The notes: a model not told the origin generated them from the letters alone. A DNA stretch of 64,000 bases from Pullulanibacillus sp. KACC 23026 (GCF_029094525.1 NZ_CP119107.1:4402001-4466000), one strand, 5' to 3'. Shown: positions 52,933-62,193, numbered from the stretch's first letter. Numbers and translations are program-made.

Positions 52933-55563
52933 CTACCAGTTTTCCCAACATCCTTCTGAATCAATACTTGCAAGTCTAATCCATCCATTTTTAACTTTTT
53001 GATGGAAAGCAACATCTTTCTTTAATAAACGCTCCACATATTCTCTAGGCGCTTGAATGACAATAAGTAATCGAAGAGGAGCATGATAGACCTTATAATC
53101 GGATTCCATAACAGATTGCCAAGGCAAGCCAGTTAACAAATCACTAGCAGTCCCCTGCATAACACCAAGACCTGCCGTCACGGTTTGCGTCCTTTTATTC
53201 CCGCTCCCATAATAATGGGGGGCAACAGTTGAGGCGTAATACTGCAGATTAATCCACTGTGCTACTGTTCCTGGTCCAGCGATAATATTAGAAAGAAGAT
53301 TTCCGTTTTGATCCTGTTCCCAATCATAATTATGAAGAAACACTCGCCCTTCCAAATGGCAATCCTTAGTTAGTTGCCGCTTGCCAATTATAAAAGCAGC
53401 ATTACGAGCCAATCCCCATTCGGGACGAATCTCACTCCAATCTTCTGCAAAACGATGAGCTTCCTCTGTCGGGTCTTTGAGATGAGATTTGATATTAGGT
53501 AATTGAGCTAGACGTTCTTCATTAGCATCATGGCTCACTTTAGGTAATACGGCCTTGATGCGTTCAAACGCGTCTTGAGCTTGATTTGAAAGTTTTGGAA
53601 CATAAATCCACTTTAATTCGTCCACCGTCGTTTGGTGCTCAGCTGCAACAAAAACCGTTTCCTCTGGGATTTTTATCCCTTCCACTGAAAGTTTCTCTCT
53701 TACCTCCTGCAAGTTGCACAAAGTCGCTAAAACCCGTGCGTTGAATCCACCTGCCGCTCCACCGCAGGCCCCACATTCAAGAGACGCTGCATACGGGTTA
53801 TTTAGGCTTTGGCTTCCATGCCCACAGATTACAACTAACGGTGCAAAATTCTTCGTAAGACCCATCATTTTGAGTGTTTGGCTTGCATAGCTTACTCTTT
53901 CTTCTTCAGTAAAGCCAATCGGAATCTCAGACTCTATGTCATGGTTGTTTTCAAGTTGAAGCTCGGTATCCGGTTTTTGTAACCACGTCTCTCGAAGTCG
54001 ACGTATGAATCGACTGGCTACCCGTGGAATAAAACTCCGTGACACCATACTGAGACCAAGCCATGGACCACTGATCTCTGGTAAAAGTAAGCTTGCCAGG
54101 ACATTTTGTTTCATTTTTTTAAATGTATAACCAGTCGAATCCACCACTTGTTTACGTTGTTGATAGGACTTCCGTTGAGTTTCATTTGAAGTCTCTATTA
54201 TTTTATGTTGGGGGTTGTGCATAACTGGTAAAGAGGCATGGCAATGCTTGCTTCCCAATTCACTCGTTAAGATCGGTAAGCCAAAGAAACCCGCCACCCC
54301 AATCGTTTCAAAGGGTCCTTCCTTTTCCAGATGACGGCGAAAAGGTTCTGAACGCGTATCAATACAAAATGCCAATTGAGCTACTACCGCTTTCGCACTC
54401 TCTGCCTCCATTTGCCTTTTAGAGATTAGCTTCTCAGCTAATTGATTTTCAAAAGTTTGTTCCCAGGCTTCTAACCAAATCTTGTACCGAATCCTATTAT
54501 TGAAGTGGTAGGCGAATTTTAAATAATCGATTTGTTGATGGTCTGACATTGTTGACCATTTTTTAATGGTAAGGCCTCCCCATTCGATCCAAGAGGCTAA
54601 AAGAGGAACAAGCTCTATTTTTTTCCCAACATTTTTTCTCGGTATGGGCAAGTAAGGCTTCATAAGAACCCATTCAATCGTAAGTCGAACAGCTAAATAA
54701 TCGATTAGAAGCGATTGTTCATATGTGGATTGTTGGGAGCGCCAAAGCATCATTCCTGCCCAACCAGGTAAAGCAAGCAAATGGCCTTCAAGGTAGGTTT
54801 GCTTCTCTGATTCAAGAATATTAAGTGCTTTTAGCGCTGTATCTATTGCTGAATGGGCATCCTTAGGCCAATGTTTTAACCGCTCGCGCTGATATTTGGT
54901 TAATGCTGGATCGTACTGAATGAGTCGACGCCACGCACCATAGAAACCTTGATCACGACTTGGCATTTTCCAGGCTGCTTGTGCGTCATCAAGATACAAC
55001 TTACACCACTTAATAACTAACTGATCAAGAATTTTTGCCAAAGTCTCGCCTTTTTTATGTTCTATATGCTCACTCATTGGTTGCATGGTATCGTTTTCTA
55101 AACCAGCTATACTCAAACGACCTATGGACTCTGCCATTTCTTTTAACTCTGGTGATGCCAATAGACTAGAAGGCAAAGAGTCTAATTTTAGAGAAGCTCT
55201 ACAAAAACGCTCCGCCATATCCCTTGGTACATTAAATGAGTAAGAGTTAAGCCACTCTTCTAGGCCCTTTTCTAGAAAAATTCGATCAATCTCATCACGC
55301 TCTTTGGCTGATAGGATCAATGAAGGGCTAGGATATAGATCGACATCTTCAACCTTTTTTAACCAATCGGCAACCTGATCAAAGGTTAGTTCTTCTAGAC
55401 CCTCCCAAGGATGACGGGCAGCAAATGTAGAAATTGGCGATAGGGGTACAATCACTCGACTCGCTAATTGAACACATTCGTCTAGACCGATCACTTTATA
55501 ATCTGTTTTTCGTTCATCTTTTTTCCTTGTATCTTCTTTAGGTAATGTTGACGTTCCGCTCAT
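52933..55563 (-). CDS. dabA: DAB inorganic-carbon uptake system, DabA subunit, 876 aa
   Basis: The product is the peripheral, carbonic-anhydrase-like subunit (DUF2309/UPF0753, YbcC) of the DAB complex, which hydrates CO2 vectorially to bicarbonate using ion flow through DabB. The zinc site is intact: Cys400 and Asp402 in FCIDTRSEPFRRHLE, His582 in VICGHGS and Cys597 in SLECGACGG. The spacing matches the biochemically studied DabA proteins. GGGAGG precedes the ATG, and the gene overlaps dabB by 26 bases. The length is normal. Confidence 0.95.
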   Translation of the reverse strand: MSGTSTLPKEDTRKKDERKTDYKVIGLDECVQLASRVIVPLSPISTFAARHPWEGLEELTFDQVADWLKKVEDVDLYPSPSLILSAKERDEIDRIFLEKGLEEWLNSYSFNVPRDMAERFCRASLKLDSLPSSLLASPELKEMAESIGRLSIAGLENDTMQPMSEHIEHKKGETLAKILDQLVIKWCKLYLDDAQAAWKMPSRDQGFYGAWRRLIQYDPALTKYQRERLKHWPKDAHSAIDTALKALNILESEKQTYLEGHLLALPGWAGMMLWRSQQSTYEQSLLIDYLAVRLTIEWVLMKPYLPIPRKNVGKKIELVPLLASWIEWGGLTIKKWSTMSDHQQIDYLKFAYHFNNRIRYKIWLEAWEQTFENQLAEKLISKRQMEAESAKAVVAQLAFCIDTRSEPFRRHLEKEGPFETIGVAGFFGLPILTSELGSKHCHASLPVMHNPQHKIIETSNETQRKSYQQRKQVVDSTGYTFKKMKQNVLASLLLPEISGPWLGLSMVSRSFIPRVASRFIRRLRETWLQKPDTELQLENNHDIESEIPIGFTEEERVSYASQTLKMMGLTKNFAPLVVICGHGSQSLNNPYAASLECGACGGAAGGFNARVLATLCNLQEVREKLSVEGIKIPEETVFVAAEHQTTVDELKWIYVPKLSNQAQDAFERIKAVLPKVSHDANEERLAQLPNIKSHLKDPTEEAHRFAEDWSEIRPEWGLARNAAFIIGKRQLTKDCHLEGRVFLHNYDWEQDQNGNLLSNIIAGPGTVAQWINLQYYASTVAPHYYGSGNKRTQTVTAGLGVMQGTASDLLTGLPWQSVMESDYKVYHAPLRLLIVIQAPREYVERLLKKDVAFHQKVKNGWIRLASIDSEGCWENW

Positions 55564-57094
55564 GAGTGATAACCTCCCTTAGAAGATAATGTTTAAGGTA
55601 ATTGGGGTGAACCTCCATCGCTTTTGATTGTCCTTCACCTAATTTGACTAACCAAAGGTAGAGGATAGCAAAGGCAATAGAAGAAGGAAAACGCCTCGCG
55701 AGTACGCTGATCAAACTGCCAAGTATTAAAAGACAACCGACAAAGATCACGACAGAAAGGGGAAGTTGGACACTTTGGTCAACGACAGTAGAATGTAACC
55801 ACTTATAGAATAAGTGGTGGATCATAAAGTAAACGAGGGCAGAGCCTCCTAAAAGTGCAACACCTGCTAATCTTTCAATTCTCCCCTTGCCAAAAGCAAC
55901 TAGTTGTGTCCAAGAAAAGGATAATGACCAGCCTAAGATTAGCGCATTCACCAAACCATACCCATTGCCAGAAGCCATCACCCAATATGCAATCCCTGCC
56001 AACAAGCCTAAAACCCAACCGAACATGGTCGATAAATAAGACGGCTTTTTATTAACGCTGCCGAATCCTTCATATGGATGGACAGCCGAACCAGATTGCA
56101 AAAATAGAGTTGCTTTGAACAGCCCATGTAATACAAGGTGAATAATCGCTGCCAAATAAGCGCCTAACGCACATTGAACGAGCATAAATCCCATTTGGGC
56201 AATTGTTGAACCCACTAATTGACGCTTATAGTCAACCTGGACCATACTAATTCCCGTTCCGATTAAAACAGAAATAGTAGAAAGAATAAGTAAAACAATT
56301 TGGGCTACCCCTCCATCAAACAATGGTGAAAACCGTGTAAGAATGATTCCACCTGCATTCACTAAACCCGCATGCATGATGGCAGAAACCGGAGTAGGGG
56401 CAGCTACTGATTCAATTAACCATCTTTGAAAAGGCCATTGAGCGGCTGGGATCATGACGGCCAAGATCAAAAGTAAATTTAGGACCGTTTTCTCCATTGA
56501 TCCGAGTTGAGCCAAATTCCTATTAGTTAGAACTTCCGATAACTTCCAAGTTCCCGTGACATGAGACAACCAAACTATAATTAGTAAGAGTGAAAGCCAA
56601 CTGACTCCAAATAAACACCCTGAAAGTGCTCCGGCAACATTCCTTACCTTCCATCCTCTATTTAAACCGATAAGTAAAGTTAACATGAAGAGCGTGATCC
56701 CCCAGCATACGATAAATAAACGAAGATCATCGCTTAGCCAAGTCATAGAAGCAGCACCGGTAATAATTGTATAAAGAGTAAAGTATTTTCGATACGAACG
56801 ATCTCCCAATAAATAATGGACAGAGAACCGTTGAATAATTAACCCCACCGAAAGTATGAAACAAGCTAAGAACCAAGCAAGCGAATCGAGATGCCAAGGG
56901 CCTACGATCTCTTTCCCACTGGCCCTAAAAAAAGCCAAAATGGCCACTAGAGGCGGTAAAGCATTGATGCCGATATGAACCCGAACAAAACCTAAGGGAA
57001 CATGATTAGATAGCATGATTAATCCACTTAATCCAGATAGAATAAGGGCGATGAAAAATAAGATAAGTAGTGGTGATAAACTAAGCGAATACAT
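55538..57094 (-). CDS. dabB: DAB inorganic-carbon uptake system, DabB membrane subunit (NuoL/NdhF-like), 518 aa
   Basis: The product is a proton/sodium-conducting antiporter-type membrane protein with about 14 helices, related to complex I subunit 5 but shorter. Key helices show the lysines and histidines of the family: PFQRWLIESVAAPTPVSAIMHAGLVNAGG and MVQVDYKRQLVGSTIAQMGFML, then HLVLHGLFKATLFLQSG. I chose ATG 57094, with GGAGG upstream; a reading from 57145 lacks a site. There is no other nuo gene here, which rules out complex I. It pairs with the overlapping dabA. Confidence 0.94.
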   Translation of the reverse strand: MYSLSLSPLLILFFIALILSGLSGLIMLSNHVPLGFVRVHIGINALPPLVAILAFFRASGKEIVGPWHLDSLAWFLACFILSVGLIIQRFSVHYLLGDRSYRKYFTLYTIITGAASMTWLSDDLRLFIVCWGITLFMLTLLIGLNRGWKVRNVAGALSGCLFGVSWLSLLLIIVWLSHVTGTWKLSEVLTNRNLAQLGSMEKTVLNLLLILAVMIPAAQWPFQRWLIESVAAPTPVSAIMHAGLVNAGGIILTRFSPLFDGGVAQIVLLILSTISVLIGTGISMVQVDYKRQLVGSTIAQMGFMLVQCALGAYLAAIIHLVLHGLFKATLFLQSGSAVHPYEGFGSVNKKPSYLSTMFGWVLGLLAGIAYWVMASGNGYGLVNALILGWSLSFSWTQLVAFGKGRIERLAGVALLGGSALVYFMIHHLFYKWLHSTVVDQSVQLPLSVVIFVGCLLILGSLISVLARRFPSSIAFAILYLWLVKLGEGQSKAMEVHPNYLKHYLLREVITHERNVNIT

Positions 57095-57160
57095 AAGCAA
57101 ACCTCCGTCACTGATGACCGAATCCAAACTAAATATTTGAAGCAACTGTTTTATCCAATA

Positions 57161-57221
57161 AAAAAACCAACAATTTCAAAATTTAGTAGTTGTCACCACT
57201 AAAAATGAATTGTTGGTTTTT
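57161..57221 (-). terminator. Terminator/attenuator between ybcI and dabB
   Basis: AAAAACCAACAATT pairs with AATTGTTGGTTTTT; inside, TTTAGTAGTTGT and CACCACTAAA pair as well. It lies 67 bases before the dabB start and would lower dabBA relative to the gene upstream, or separate two transcripts. Confidence 0.7.
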
Positions 57222-57274
57222 CTTCAACTGGCTTATTAAAAGGCCCTTTGAAGAACTCCCTTTTATTCTTTTAT

Positions 57275-57637
57275 TTATAGTTTTTTCTCTAAGTTATTAA
57301 ATAATTTAAAAACAATCAAACGTTCTCCTGTACGAGAACTTAGATCCGTATGAAAACTCTTCACTTCTTCTCCGGTTATCGTTAAAATGATTTCCTTTAA
57401 ATCTGCTACACCTGATTCAACTAATTCATTTCGAGTTTTTTTAATAGATAGCATACCTTCTCTTGTTTCACAAACATTATATTCAGCAGGTGTTAATATA
57501 CCATGTAAATAAATGATGATCATATCACGTAATATATCTGTCTTTACGGAAATAGACCCACGGCCCAAAAAATCCTTTTCCCATTGAGTGATGGCTTTAC
57601 TTATTTCTGATTCAATGGACCCCTTTGTTTTAATCAT
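57275..57637 (-). CDS. YbcI-like DUF2294 protein, 120 aa
   Basis: The product is a small soluble DUF2294 protein: GSIESEISKAITQWEKDFLGRGSISVKTDI, then YLHGILTPAEY, then GVADLKEIILTITGEEVKSFHTDLS. The function of the family is unknown. GAGGAGGAG precedes the ATG. A terminator ends 19 bases before the start codon, so expression seems to depend on read-through from a promoter at 57.84 kb. Position before dabB/dabA parallels the ybcI-ybcC neighbourhood of B. subtilis and suggests a link to inorganic-carbon uptake. Confidence 0.82.
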   Translation of the reverse strand: MIKTKGSIESEISKAITQWEKDFLGRGSISVKTDILRDMIIIYLHGILTPAEYNVCETREGMLSIKKTRNELVESGVADLKEIILTITGEEVKSFHTDLSSRTGERLIVFKLFNNLEKKL

Positions 57638-57655
57638 ATAGGCTCCTCCTCAAAC

Positions 57656-57704
57656 AAAAAAAGGTATACTTCAAGACTACTTCCTTCTAGTCGTGAAATA
57701 TACC
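57656..57704 (-). terminator. Intrinsic terminator in the ybcI leader
   Basis: On the minus strand GGTATATTTCACGACTA pairs with TAGTCTTGAAGTATACC and is followed by TTTTTTT. It ends 19 bases before the ybcI start, inside the leader that begins near 57835. That position suits an attenuator better than a simple end of the previous gene. Confidence 0.8.
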
Positions 57705-57835
57705 GATTTATCTTATCCCTAATTTCTTTATGCAAAAAAACCTTTTCATACTACCAAGTTTAGATAAATTTAATAGTATGCTAAAGTTCTTTCCTGAATA
57801 AAGAAAAGGAAATATTATCTTTCGGATAACAATTT
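57705..57835 (-). promoter_or_regulatory. Structured leader of the dab operon (possible attenuator/riboregulator)
   Basis: Between the promoter and the terminator the transcript can form CATACTATT / GGTAGTATG (57752-57785) and TTTCCT / AGGAAA. I recognise no known riboswitch class, T-box or S-box here. The layout (consensus promoter, folded leader, terminator, then SD) is that of a termination-controlled operon. Confidence 0.5.
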
Positions 57836-57841
57836 AATAAA

Positions 57842-57870
57842 ATTATATCTAGAGATATTAATTTTGTCAA
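57842..57870 (-). promoter_or_regulatory. Consensus sigma-A promoter for the ybcI-dabB-dabA operon
   Basis: TTGACA and TATAAT are both exact, with a 17-base spacer, on the minus strand. Transcription would start near 57835, giving a leader of about 200 bases before ybcI. Confidence 0.85.
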
Positions 57871-58116
57871 TACTTCTCGTCCAAAGCAGCTATGAGGAGC
57901 AAATTATGTTTATTGCGGTATCAGGCTTATTGGATAAATAACAAGTTGCTCAAGAGGGTGCGCAATAAGCCTGTCATAACTACACATTCCATTCGTTAGT
58001 TTGAACGATCATAATTAATAAGTGATATAAGTGGCAAGATTATAATTAAGGTTAGATCCCTCCCTCAAATTCGTTGATTATGGACGTATAGCGAAAAATG
58101 GAATTCTGTCATTAAC

Positions 58117-58575
58117 TCATTTTTTTTCGGTTAGGTAACTAATCGTACCAATAACAGCCCCTAATACGGCACCGCCTGCCACCTCTCTTGGTAAGTGTCC
58201 CAGCATTTCATTTAACTTCTTGTGACGAATATGATGGTAAACGCCAGGCTGTTCTCCTGATAAACGTTCAACTTGTAAGTCTAATTTATTTACTGCCATA
58301 GCAATCTCTCCAGCTTGTCTTCGAATACCCATCGCATCATACATAACAATTAAACTTAACAAGCTGCTAATTCCAAATTCTATTGAACCCAATCCTTTTT
58401 TAAAAGCGACATATGTAGATAGGGCGCTGCATGACGCGGAGTGAGAACTGGGCATGCTTCCTGTTTCTAAAAATTTTTCCCAATGCCATTCCCCTGTTTG
58501 GATATATTCCAATGGAATCTTTAGGAATTGCGCTGTCCCGATTCCTATAAGTGCTGTCATTAAAGAACGATTCAC
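58117..58575 (-). CDS. Membrane protein of the YuiD/DUF212 divergent PAP2 family, 152 aa
   Basis: The product resembles the acid phosphatase/vanadium haloperoxidase-related family. Motifs include TGSMPSSHSASCSALSTYVAF (the SGxxPSSHS signature) and MYDAMGIRRQAGEIAMAVN. Several short hydrophobic helices are present, and it ends in GAVLGAVIGTISYLTEKK. Translation begins at GTG with GAGGTG upstream. The length fits the family. The substrate is unknown. It is a single gene upstream of, and separate from, the dab operon. Confidence 0.88.
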   Translation of the reverse strand: MNRSLMTALIGIGTAQFLKIPLEYIQTGEWHWEKFLETGSMPSSHSASCSALSTYVAFKKGLGSIEFGISSLLSLIVMYDAMGIRRQAGEIAMAVNKLDLQVERLSGEQPGVYHHIRHKKLNEMLGHLPREVAGGAVLGAVIGTISYLTEKK

Positions 58576-58747
58576 ATAGAGTCACCTCAAAGATAGGATG
58601 AGAAACCTGCCACGTTTTTATACAAATTGGGAAGTAATGAAATGACTAATGTGGAGTGTCCTCTTTTGCGAAGTATACTGCACGTTTTTTCCACTTTGGA
58701 GCAAAGAGGCGGATTCTTAAATTAGAAAGAAAGTTAACATCTGCAGG

Positions 58748-58795
58748 GAAATAAAAAAGCCCCCACCATCGGACTATCCGAAAGGTTGAGGGCCA
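58748..58795 (-). terminator. Terminator after the 72-aa membrane protein gene
   Basis: On the minus strand GGCCCTCAACC pairs with GGTGGGGGCT and is followed by TTTTTT. Confidence 0.7.
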
Positions 58796-58806
58796 AATTA
58801 ATTTAG

Positions 58807-59025
58807 TCACTCATGAGTTCTTCTTCTCTTTTTAAAATAAAAGATTATCCCTAAAACAATTAATACTAAAATTATAAATGGAGCAAATTCAGGCATTGCA
58901 AAAAGTGTTACAAACACATCTGAGAAAGCCATTATATCAAGGATTCCTAGTATAAAAACGGTCAAAATTATATATTGGAATTTATTATATATCATGAATA
59001 AGTACGCAAAACCCTTTCGGAACAT
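58807..59025 (-). CDS. Small membrane protein, 72 aa
   Basis: Two predicted membrane helices (FQYIILTVFILGILDIMAF and FAPFIILVLIVLGIIFYF) are followed by a basic tail, KKRRRTHE. A GGGGGATG site lies 8 bases before the ATG, and a terminator follows the stop codon closely, so it is likely a real gene. I do not recognise the family. Confidence 0.65.
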   Translation of the reverse strand: MFRKGFAYLFMIYNKFQYIILTVFILGILDIMAFSDVFVTLFAMPEFAPFIILVLIVLGIIFYFKKRRRTHE

Positions 59026-59336
59026 TCATTCATCCCCCTAATTTATCCCCATTATATAATATTTATGGCTGAGAAAGGAGGGCAATTCGATAAACTTTTG
59101 ATCAATAAGATGAGGGTTTTTTCGCCTTACATCATGCCGTACCTAAGGTTAGGGCTGTCTTCGAAAAATACAGTAAACCAAAGAGTTGATAATTCCCCTC
59201 CAGATCACGAAACATCACTAAGGCACCTACAACAACGAAAGCATCATCCTCATGATTAGTTTAAGAGCTTTCAGCTTAGGCCTGCGCAACTGTGTCCGCG
59301 TTGAAAACTTGTTCTTTGTGGATAGTAGAATAAATA

Positions 59337-59892
59337 GGGTAGAGAGCAGGCAAGAGGGGCGTTCATCAAGAGGATGAACGCCAAAATAAGTGGAAGAGGC
59401 AGCCGGAAGGGCGTTCATCAAGGGGATGAACGCCAAAATAAGTGGATGAGGCAGCCGGAAGGGCGTTCATCGAGGGGATGAACGCCAAAATGAGTGGATG
59501 AGGCAGCCGGAAGGGCGTTCATCAAGGGGATGAACGCCAAAATGAGTGGATGAGGCAGCCGGAAGGGCGTTCATCAAGGGGATGAACGCCAAAATAGAGC
59601 TGAGAGCAGTTAAGAAGGGCGTTCATCAAGAGGATGAACGCCGAAATAAGTGGATGAGGCAGCCGGAAGGGCGTTCATCAAGGGGATGAACGCCAAAAAG
59701 AGTGGATGAGGCAGCCGGAAGAGCGTTCATCAAGGGGATGAACGCCAAAATAAGTGGATGAGGCAGCTGTAAGGGCGTTCATCAAGGGGATGAACGCCGA
59801 AATAAGTGGATGAGGCAGCCGGAAGGGCGTTCATCAAGGGGATGAACGCCAAAATAGAGCTGAGAGCAGTTAAGAAGGGCGTTCATCGAAGG
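59337..59892. repeat. Tandem array of ~11 hairpin units, period ~52 bp (array 2, inverted)
   Basis: Units read GGGCGTTCATCAAGGGGATGAACGCC plus AAAATAAGTGGATGAGGCAGCCGGAA, the reverse complement of the unit of array 1. Rarer linkers (AAAATAGAGCTGAGAGCAGTTAAGAA) correspond to the second linker type there. The last unit is cut in its loop near 59892. The neighbouring sequence 59026-59336 and 59893-60177 holds no supportable gene. Confidence 0.95.
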
Positions 59893-60177
59893 TAGAGAAT
59901 CCCCATTATTCTTAAGAAAGTATGAAGGTTTTCATTTTTATCGAAAACAAAAACAGGTGTCGGTTTCCCCATATATTTCATCACCCGGAAATTAAAAGCA
60001 ATAAAAATAGCCAACTCTATAAGAGAGCTGACCATGGATAAAAAATTTAAAAATACTTTTTATAAAGTTCGTCTATCCGTTTATAGGAAAAGCTCAGCAT
60101 ATAAAACACCGTATAAATCTGAATATTAACTCCGCCAAAGTTTAATAATAGAACTAAATCAATACGGAGATGATTTT

Positions 60178-60738
60178 ATGCATTATAGAGAGTTATTAAA
60201 TCAAATTTATGATAAAAAAAGTGAATTAAATTCACTTTTATCCATTTACTGGAATCATTATTCAAACCTAGGAACTTGGCAATTTTGGGTTATAGTTGCA
60301 ACACTGATCTTGCCGCTTGTCTTGCTCTATTTTACAGTCGATAGAAGAAGAATTTTCGAAATATTTTTCTTTGGCTATACCATACATGTACTTTGGACAT
60401 ATTCTGATATTGTGCTCGAAAAATACAATCTATTTATTCACACCTATCTTTTAGCTCCATTTTTTCCAATTGCTCTTAATATGACTACATCCGTATTGCC
60501 CGTTGGATTTTTACTGGTCTATCAATATTGTACGAATCGCCAAAAGAATTTCTATTTATACACTTTAGTTTTAAGTGCATTTTTCTCCTTTGTACTCGGG
60601 ACAATAGAATATCTTTTAGGCATGTCAGAGTTCAAAAATGGCATGAATGAGATGTATCTTTTCTTGATAGATGTCGTTGTAACATATGTTTCATATTGGT
60701 TTACAAAGTTCATAAAAAAATTAGTGCCACTCCAATAA
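60178..60738 (+). CDS. CBO0543-type integral membrane protein, 186 aa
   Basis: Five hydrophobic helices, for example FWVIVATLILPLVLLYFTV and YLYTLVLSAFFSFVLGTIEYLL, separate short loops. The pattern WNHYSNLG near the start and a central YTIHVLWTYSDI resemble the CBO0543 family of spore-former membrane proteins, whose function is unknown. GGAGATG precedes the ATG. It is a single gene. Confidence 0.75.
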   Translation: MHYRELLNQIYDKKSELNSLLSIYWNHYSNLGTWQFWVIVATLILPLVLLYFTVDRRRIFEIFFFGYTIHVLWTYSDIVLEKYNLFIHTYLLAPFFPIALNMTTSVLPVGFLLVYQYCTNRQKNFYLYTLVLSAFFSFVLGTIEYLLGMSEFKNGMNEMYLFLIDVVVTYVSYWFTKFIKKLVPLQ

Positions 60739-60805
60739 CATAAACGTGTACCCATTTGAACTGTTAATAAGTAAAGGACCGACATTAGTTGCCTTTCAAT
60801 AGAAA

Positions 60806-61075
60806 GAGGTTGGGACAGAAGTAGTTGACGAATAGAAGAAACCGAACTTATTCACACCTTTTAACGTGATGAGTTCGGTCTTTCATTTATAAGTTAAGTC
60901 ATTTATGAAATGCTCCGTCAAAATACGTCGCTTTCCACGGCCTCAGCCTCCTCGCCCGCGTAAAGCGAGTGCCTGTAACGGAAAATCAACAGCCCAATCT
61001 ACTGCGCGCTGTTAAAAGGGGACTTTTTCAGTGGCCTCACATTTACGGTGACCGTATTTTTTAGAGCAACTTTTT
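60806..61075 (+). repeat. MITE-like dispersed element, copy C (right part diverged)
   Basis: The left ~170 bases match copy A from GAGGTTGGGACAGAAGTAGTT through CAAAATACGTCGCTTTCC. The right half is unlike the other copies and has no closing TTTTGTCCCAGCC repeat. Confidence 0.75.
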
Positions 61076-61082
61076 CAAACAC

Positions 61083-61649
61083 TCAATTCCCAAAATTTTT
61101 AACAATGAAAGCTTTTTCTTCAGATGGCGTTAACAATCGAGTGGCTTTACCGACATTACCTCCGAGCAATGCCCACATATCATTATGGTCTTGCACTGCG
61201 TGGCTGAAGTCACCATTTTGCCAGCGCTTTAAAATTTCAAGATAAAGGTTGCAATTAGCCTCATCATATTTGCCATTTTTTTTATTAAATTCAACAACTT
61301 TGATTAAACGATCGATTCGCGCTTTAGTGATTTCTAAAACACCCCATTTCTGATCAGCATAAACCAACTGGTGAGTCATTTCATGAATGTCCTCTTGAAC
61401 GGTTTGCTCTTCCATATCCATTGGCATATCCTTCAAATAATTTTGAGAAGTGTCAGCATAAGTTTTCGCGACATACGTTTTAGCTTCTTTCTCCTTTTTG
61501 GTGGTTGGATGTTTCACCTCTTGAGCTGCTTGTTTCGCAGATATTTGGTGAGCAGAACTAAACCTCCAAATGCCAAGACCCCCAAGAATGATAATGGCTG
61601 CTCCTACAATTAACATAGGTAATAGGATGTTAATTTTCTTTTTCATCAT
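61083..61649 (-). CDS. Membrane-anchored hypothetical protein, DUF6241-like, 188 aa
   Basis: Residues ~5-30 are a membrane anchor or uncleaved signal (INILLPMLIVGAAIIILGGLGIWRF). The outside part is helical and polar (EQTVQEDIHEMTHQLVYADQKWGVLEITKARIDRLIKVV, then NGDFSHAVQDHNDMWALLGGNVGKATRLL). GGGAG precedes the ATG. The pattern resembles a Bacillus family I recall as DUF6241; its function is unknown. It is a single gene. Confidence 0.75.
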   Translation of the reverse strand: MMKKKINILLPMLIVGAAIIILGGLGIWRFSSAHQISAKQAAQEVKHPTTKKEKEAKTYVAKTYADTSQNYLKDMPMDMEEQTVQEDIHEMTHQLVYADQKWGVLEITKARIDRLIKVVEFNKKNGKYDEANCNLYLEILKRWQNGDFSHAVQDHNDMWALLGGNVGKATRLLTPSEEKAFIVKNFGN

Positions 61650-61852
61650 TTTTCTCCCGATGGCAATGAGTATGTATATTCAGAATTATATCAGATTAAA
61701 CTGCCATTAACAGGGAATGTTTTAATTCCAAAGTTGTCCTTAATTGGCACTTCACTCCCTAACCACTTGAACTTCGGATATATAAATTGACGAACTTACC
61801 TCACATAGGCTTGCCGGCCGAAAATTCCTGAAATACAAAATTTAACAACATA

Positions 61853-61889
61853 AAAAACCACTCCCTAAATTTAGGGAGAAGTGGTTTTT
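61853..61889. terminator. Palindromic bidirectional terminator
   Basis: AAAAACCACTCCCTAAA and TTTAGGGAGAAGTGGTTTTT pair almost perfectly. It lies beyond the 78-aa membrane protein gene on the minus strand. Confidence 0.85.
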
Positions 61890-61956
61890 CTATTGAAAAT
61901 CAATATTTACAAGAGGCTGAAAAAACAAGATTTTAGGCTCTCTTTCAAAGGTTTGG

Positions 61957-62193
61957 CTAAGACTGTTTTCGTAAGCTTTGTTGCTTTTTTACAGATTTCC
62001 CATTCATCTTCCACATTTGCACTGCAGAGTAGGCGGTGTACAGGATGACCAAAATAATGCACCCATAAAAAATGAGATTTAACAACGACCACATTTGGCC
62101 TTTTTGTCGATCTTGAAGCATTGCTTGGACTAACCATGCGAAACACGAAATAGAGGTCAAGGTATATAAGCGCGCTTTTGCTTTATCGTTCAT
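61957..62193 (-). CDS. Small membrane protein, 78 aa
   Basis: Two hydrophobic segments (LYTLTSISCFAWLVQAML and LLNLIFYGCIILVILYTAYSAV) are separated by DRQKGQMW, with a basic C-terminus. I chose ATG 62193, with GAGGGAG upstream. I know no family. It follows the sugar permease gene by about 120 bases but has no evident link to it. Confidence 0.65.
   Translation of the reverse strand: MNDKAKARLYTLTSISCFAWLVQAMLQDRQKGQMWSLLNLIFYGCIILVILYTAYSAVQMWKMNGKSVKKQQSLRKQS

Noticed and set aside
55538-57094. NADH dehydrogenase (complex I) subunit
   Set aside because: The protein resembles NuoL/NdhF, but no other complex I gene is present and it overlaps dabA, which defines a DAB complex.
59227-59436. 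69-codon minus-strand frame
   Set aside because: Its coding potential comes from the first units of hairpin array 2; there is no ribosome-binding site and the unit occurs in several frames.
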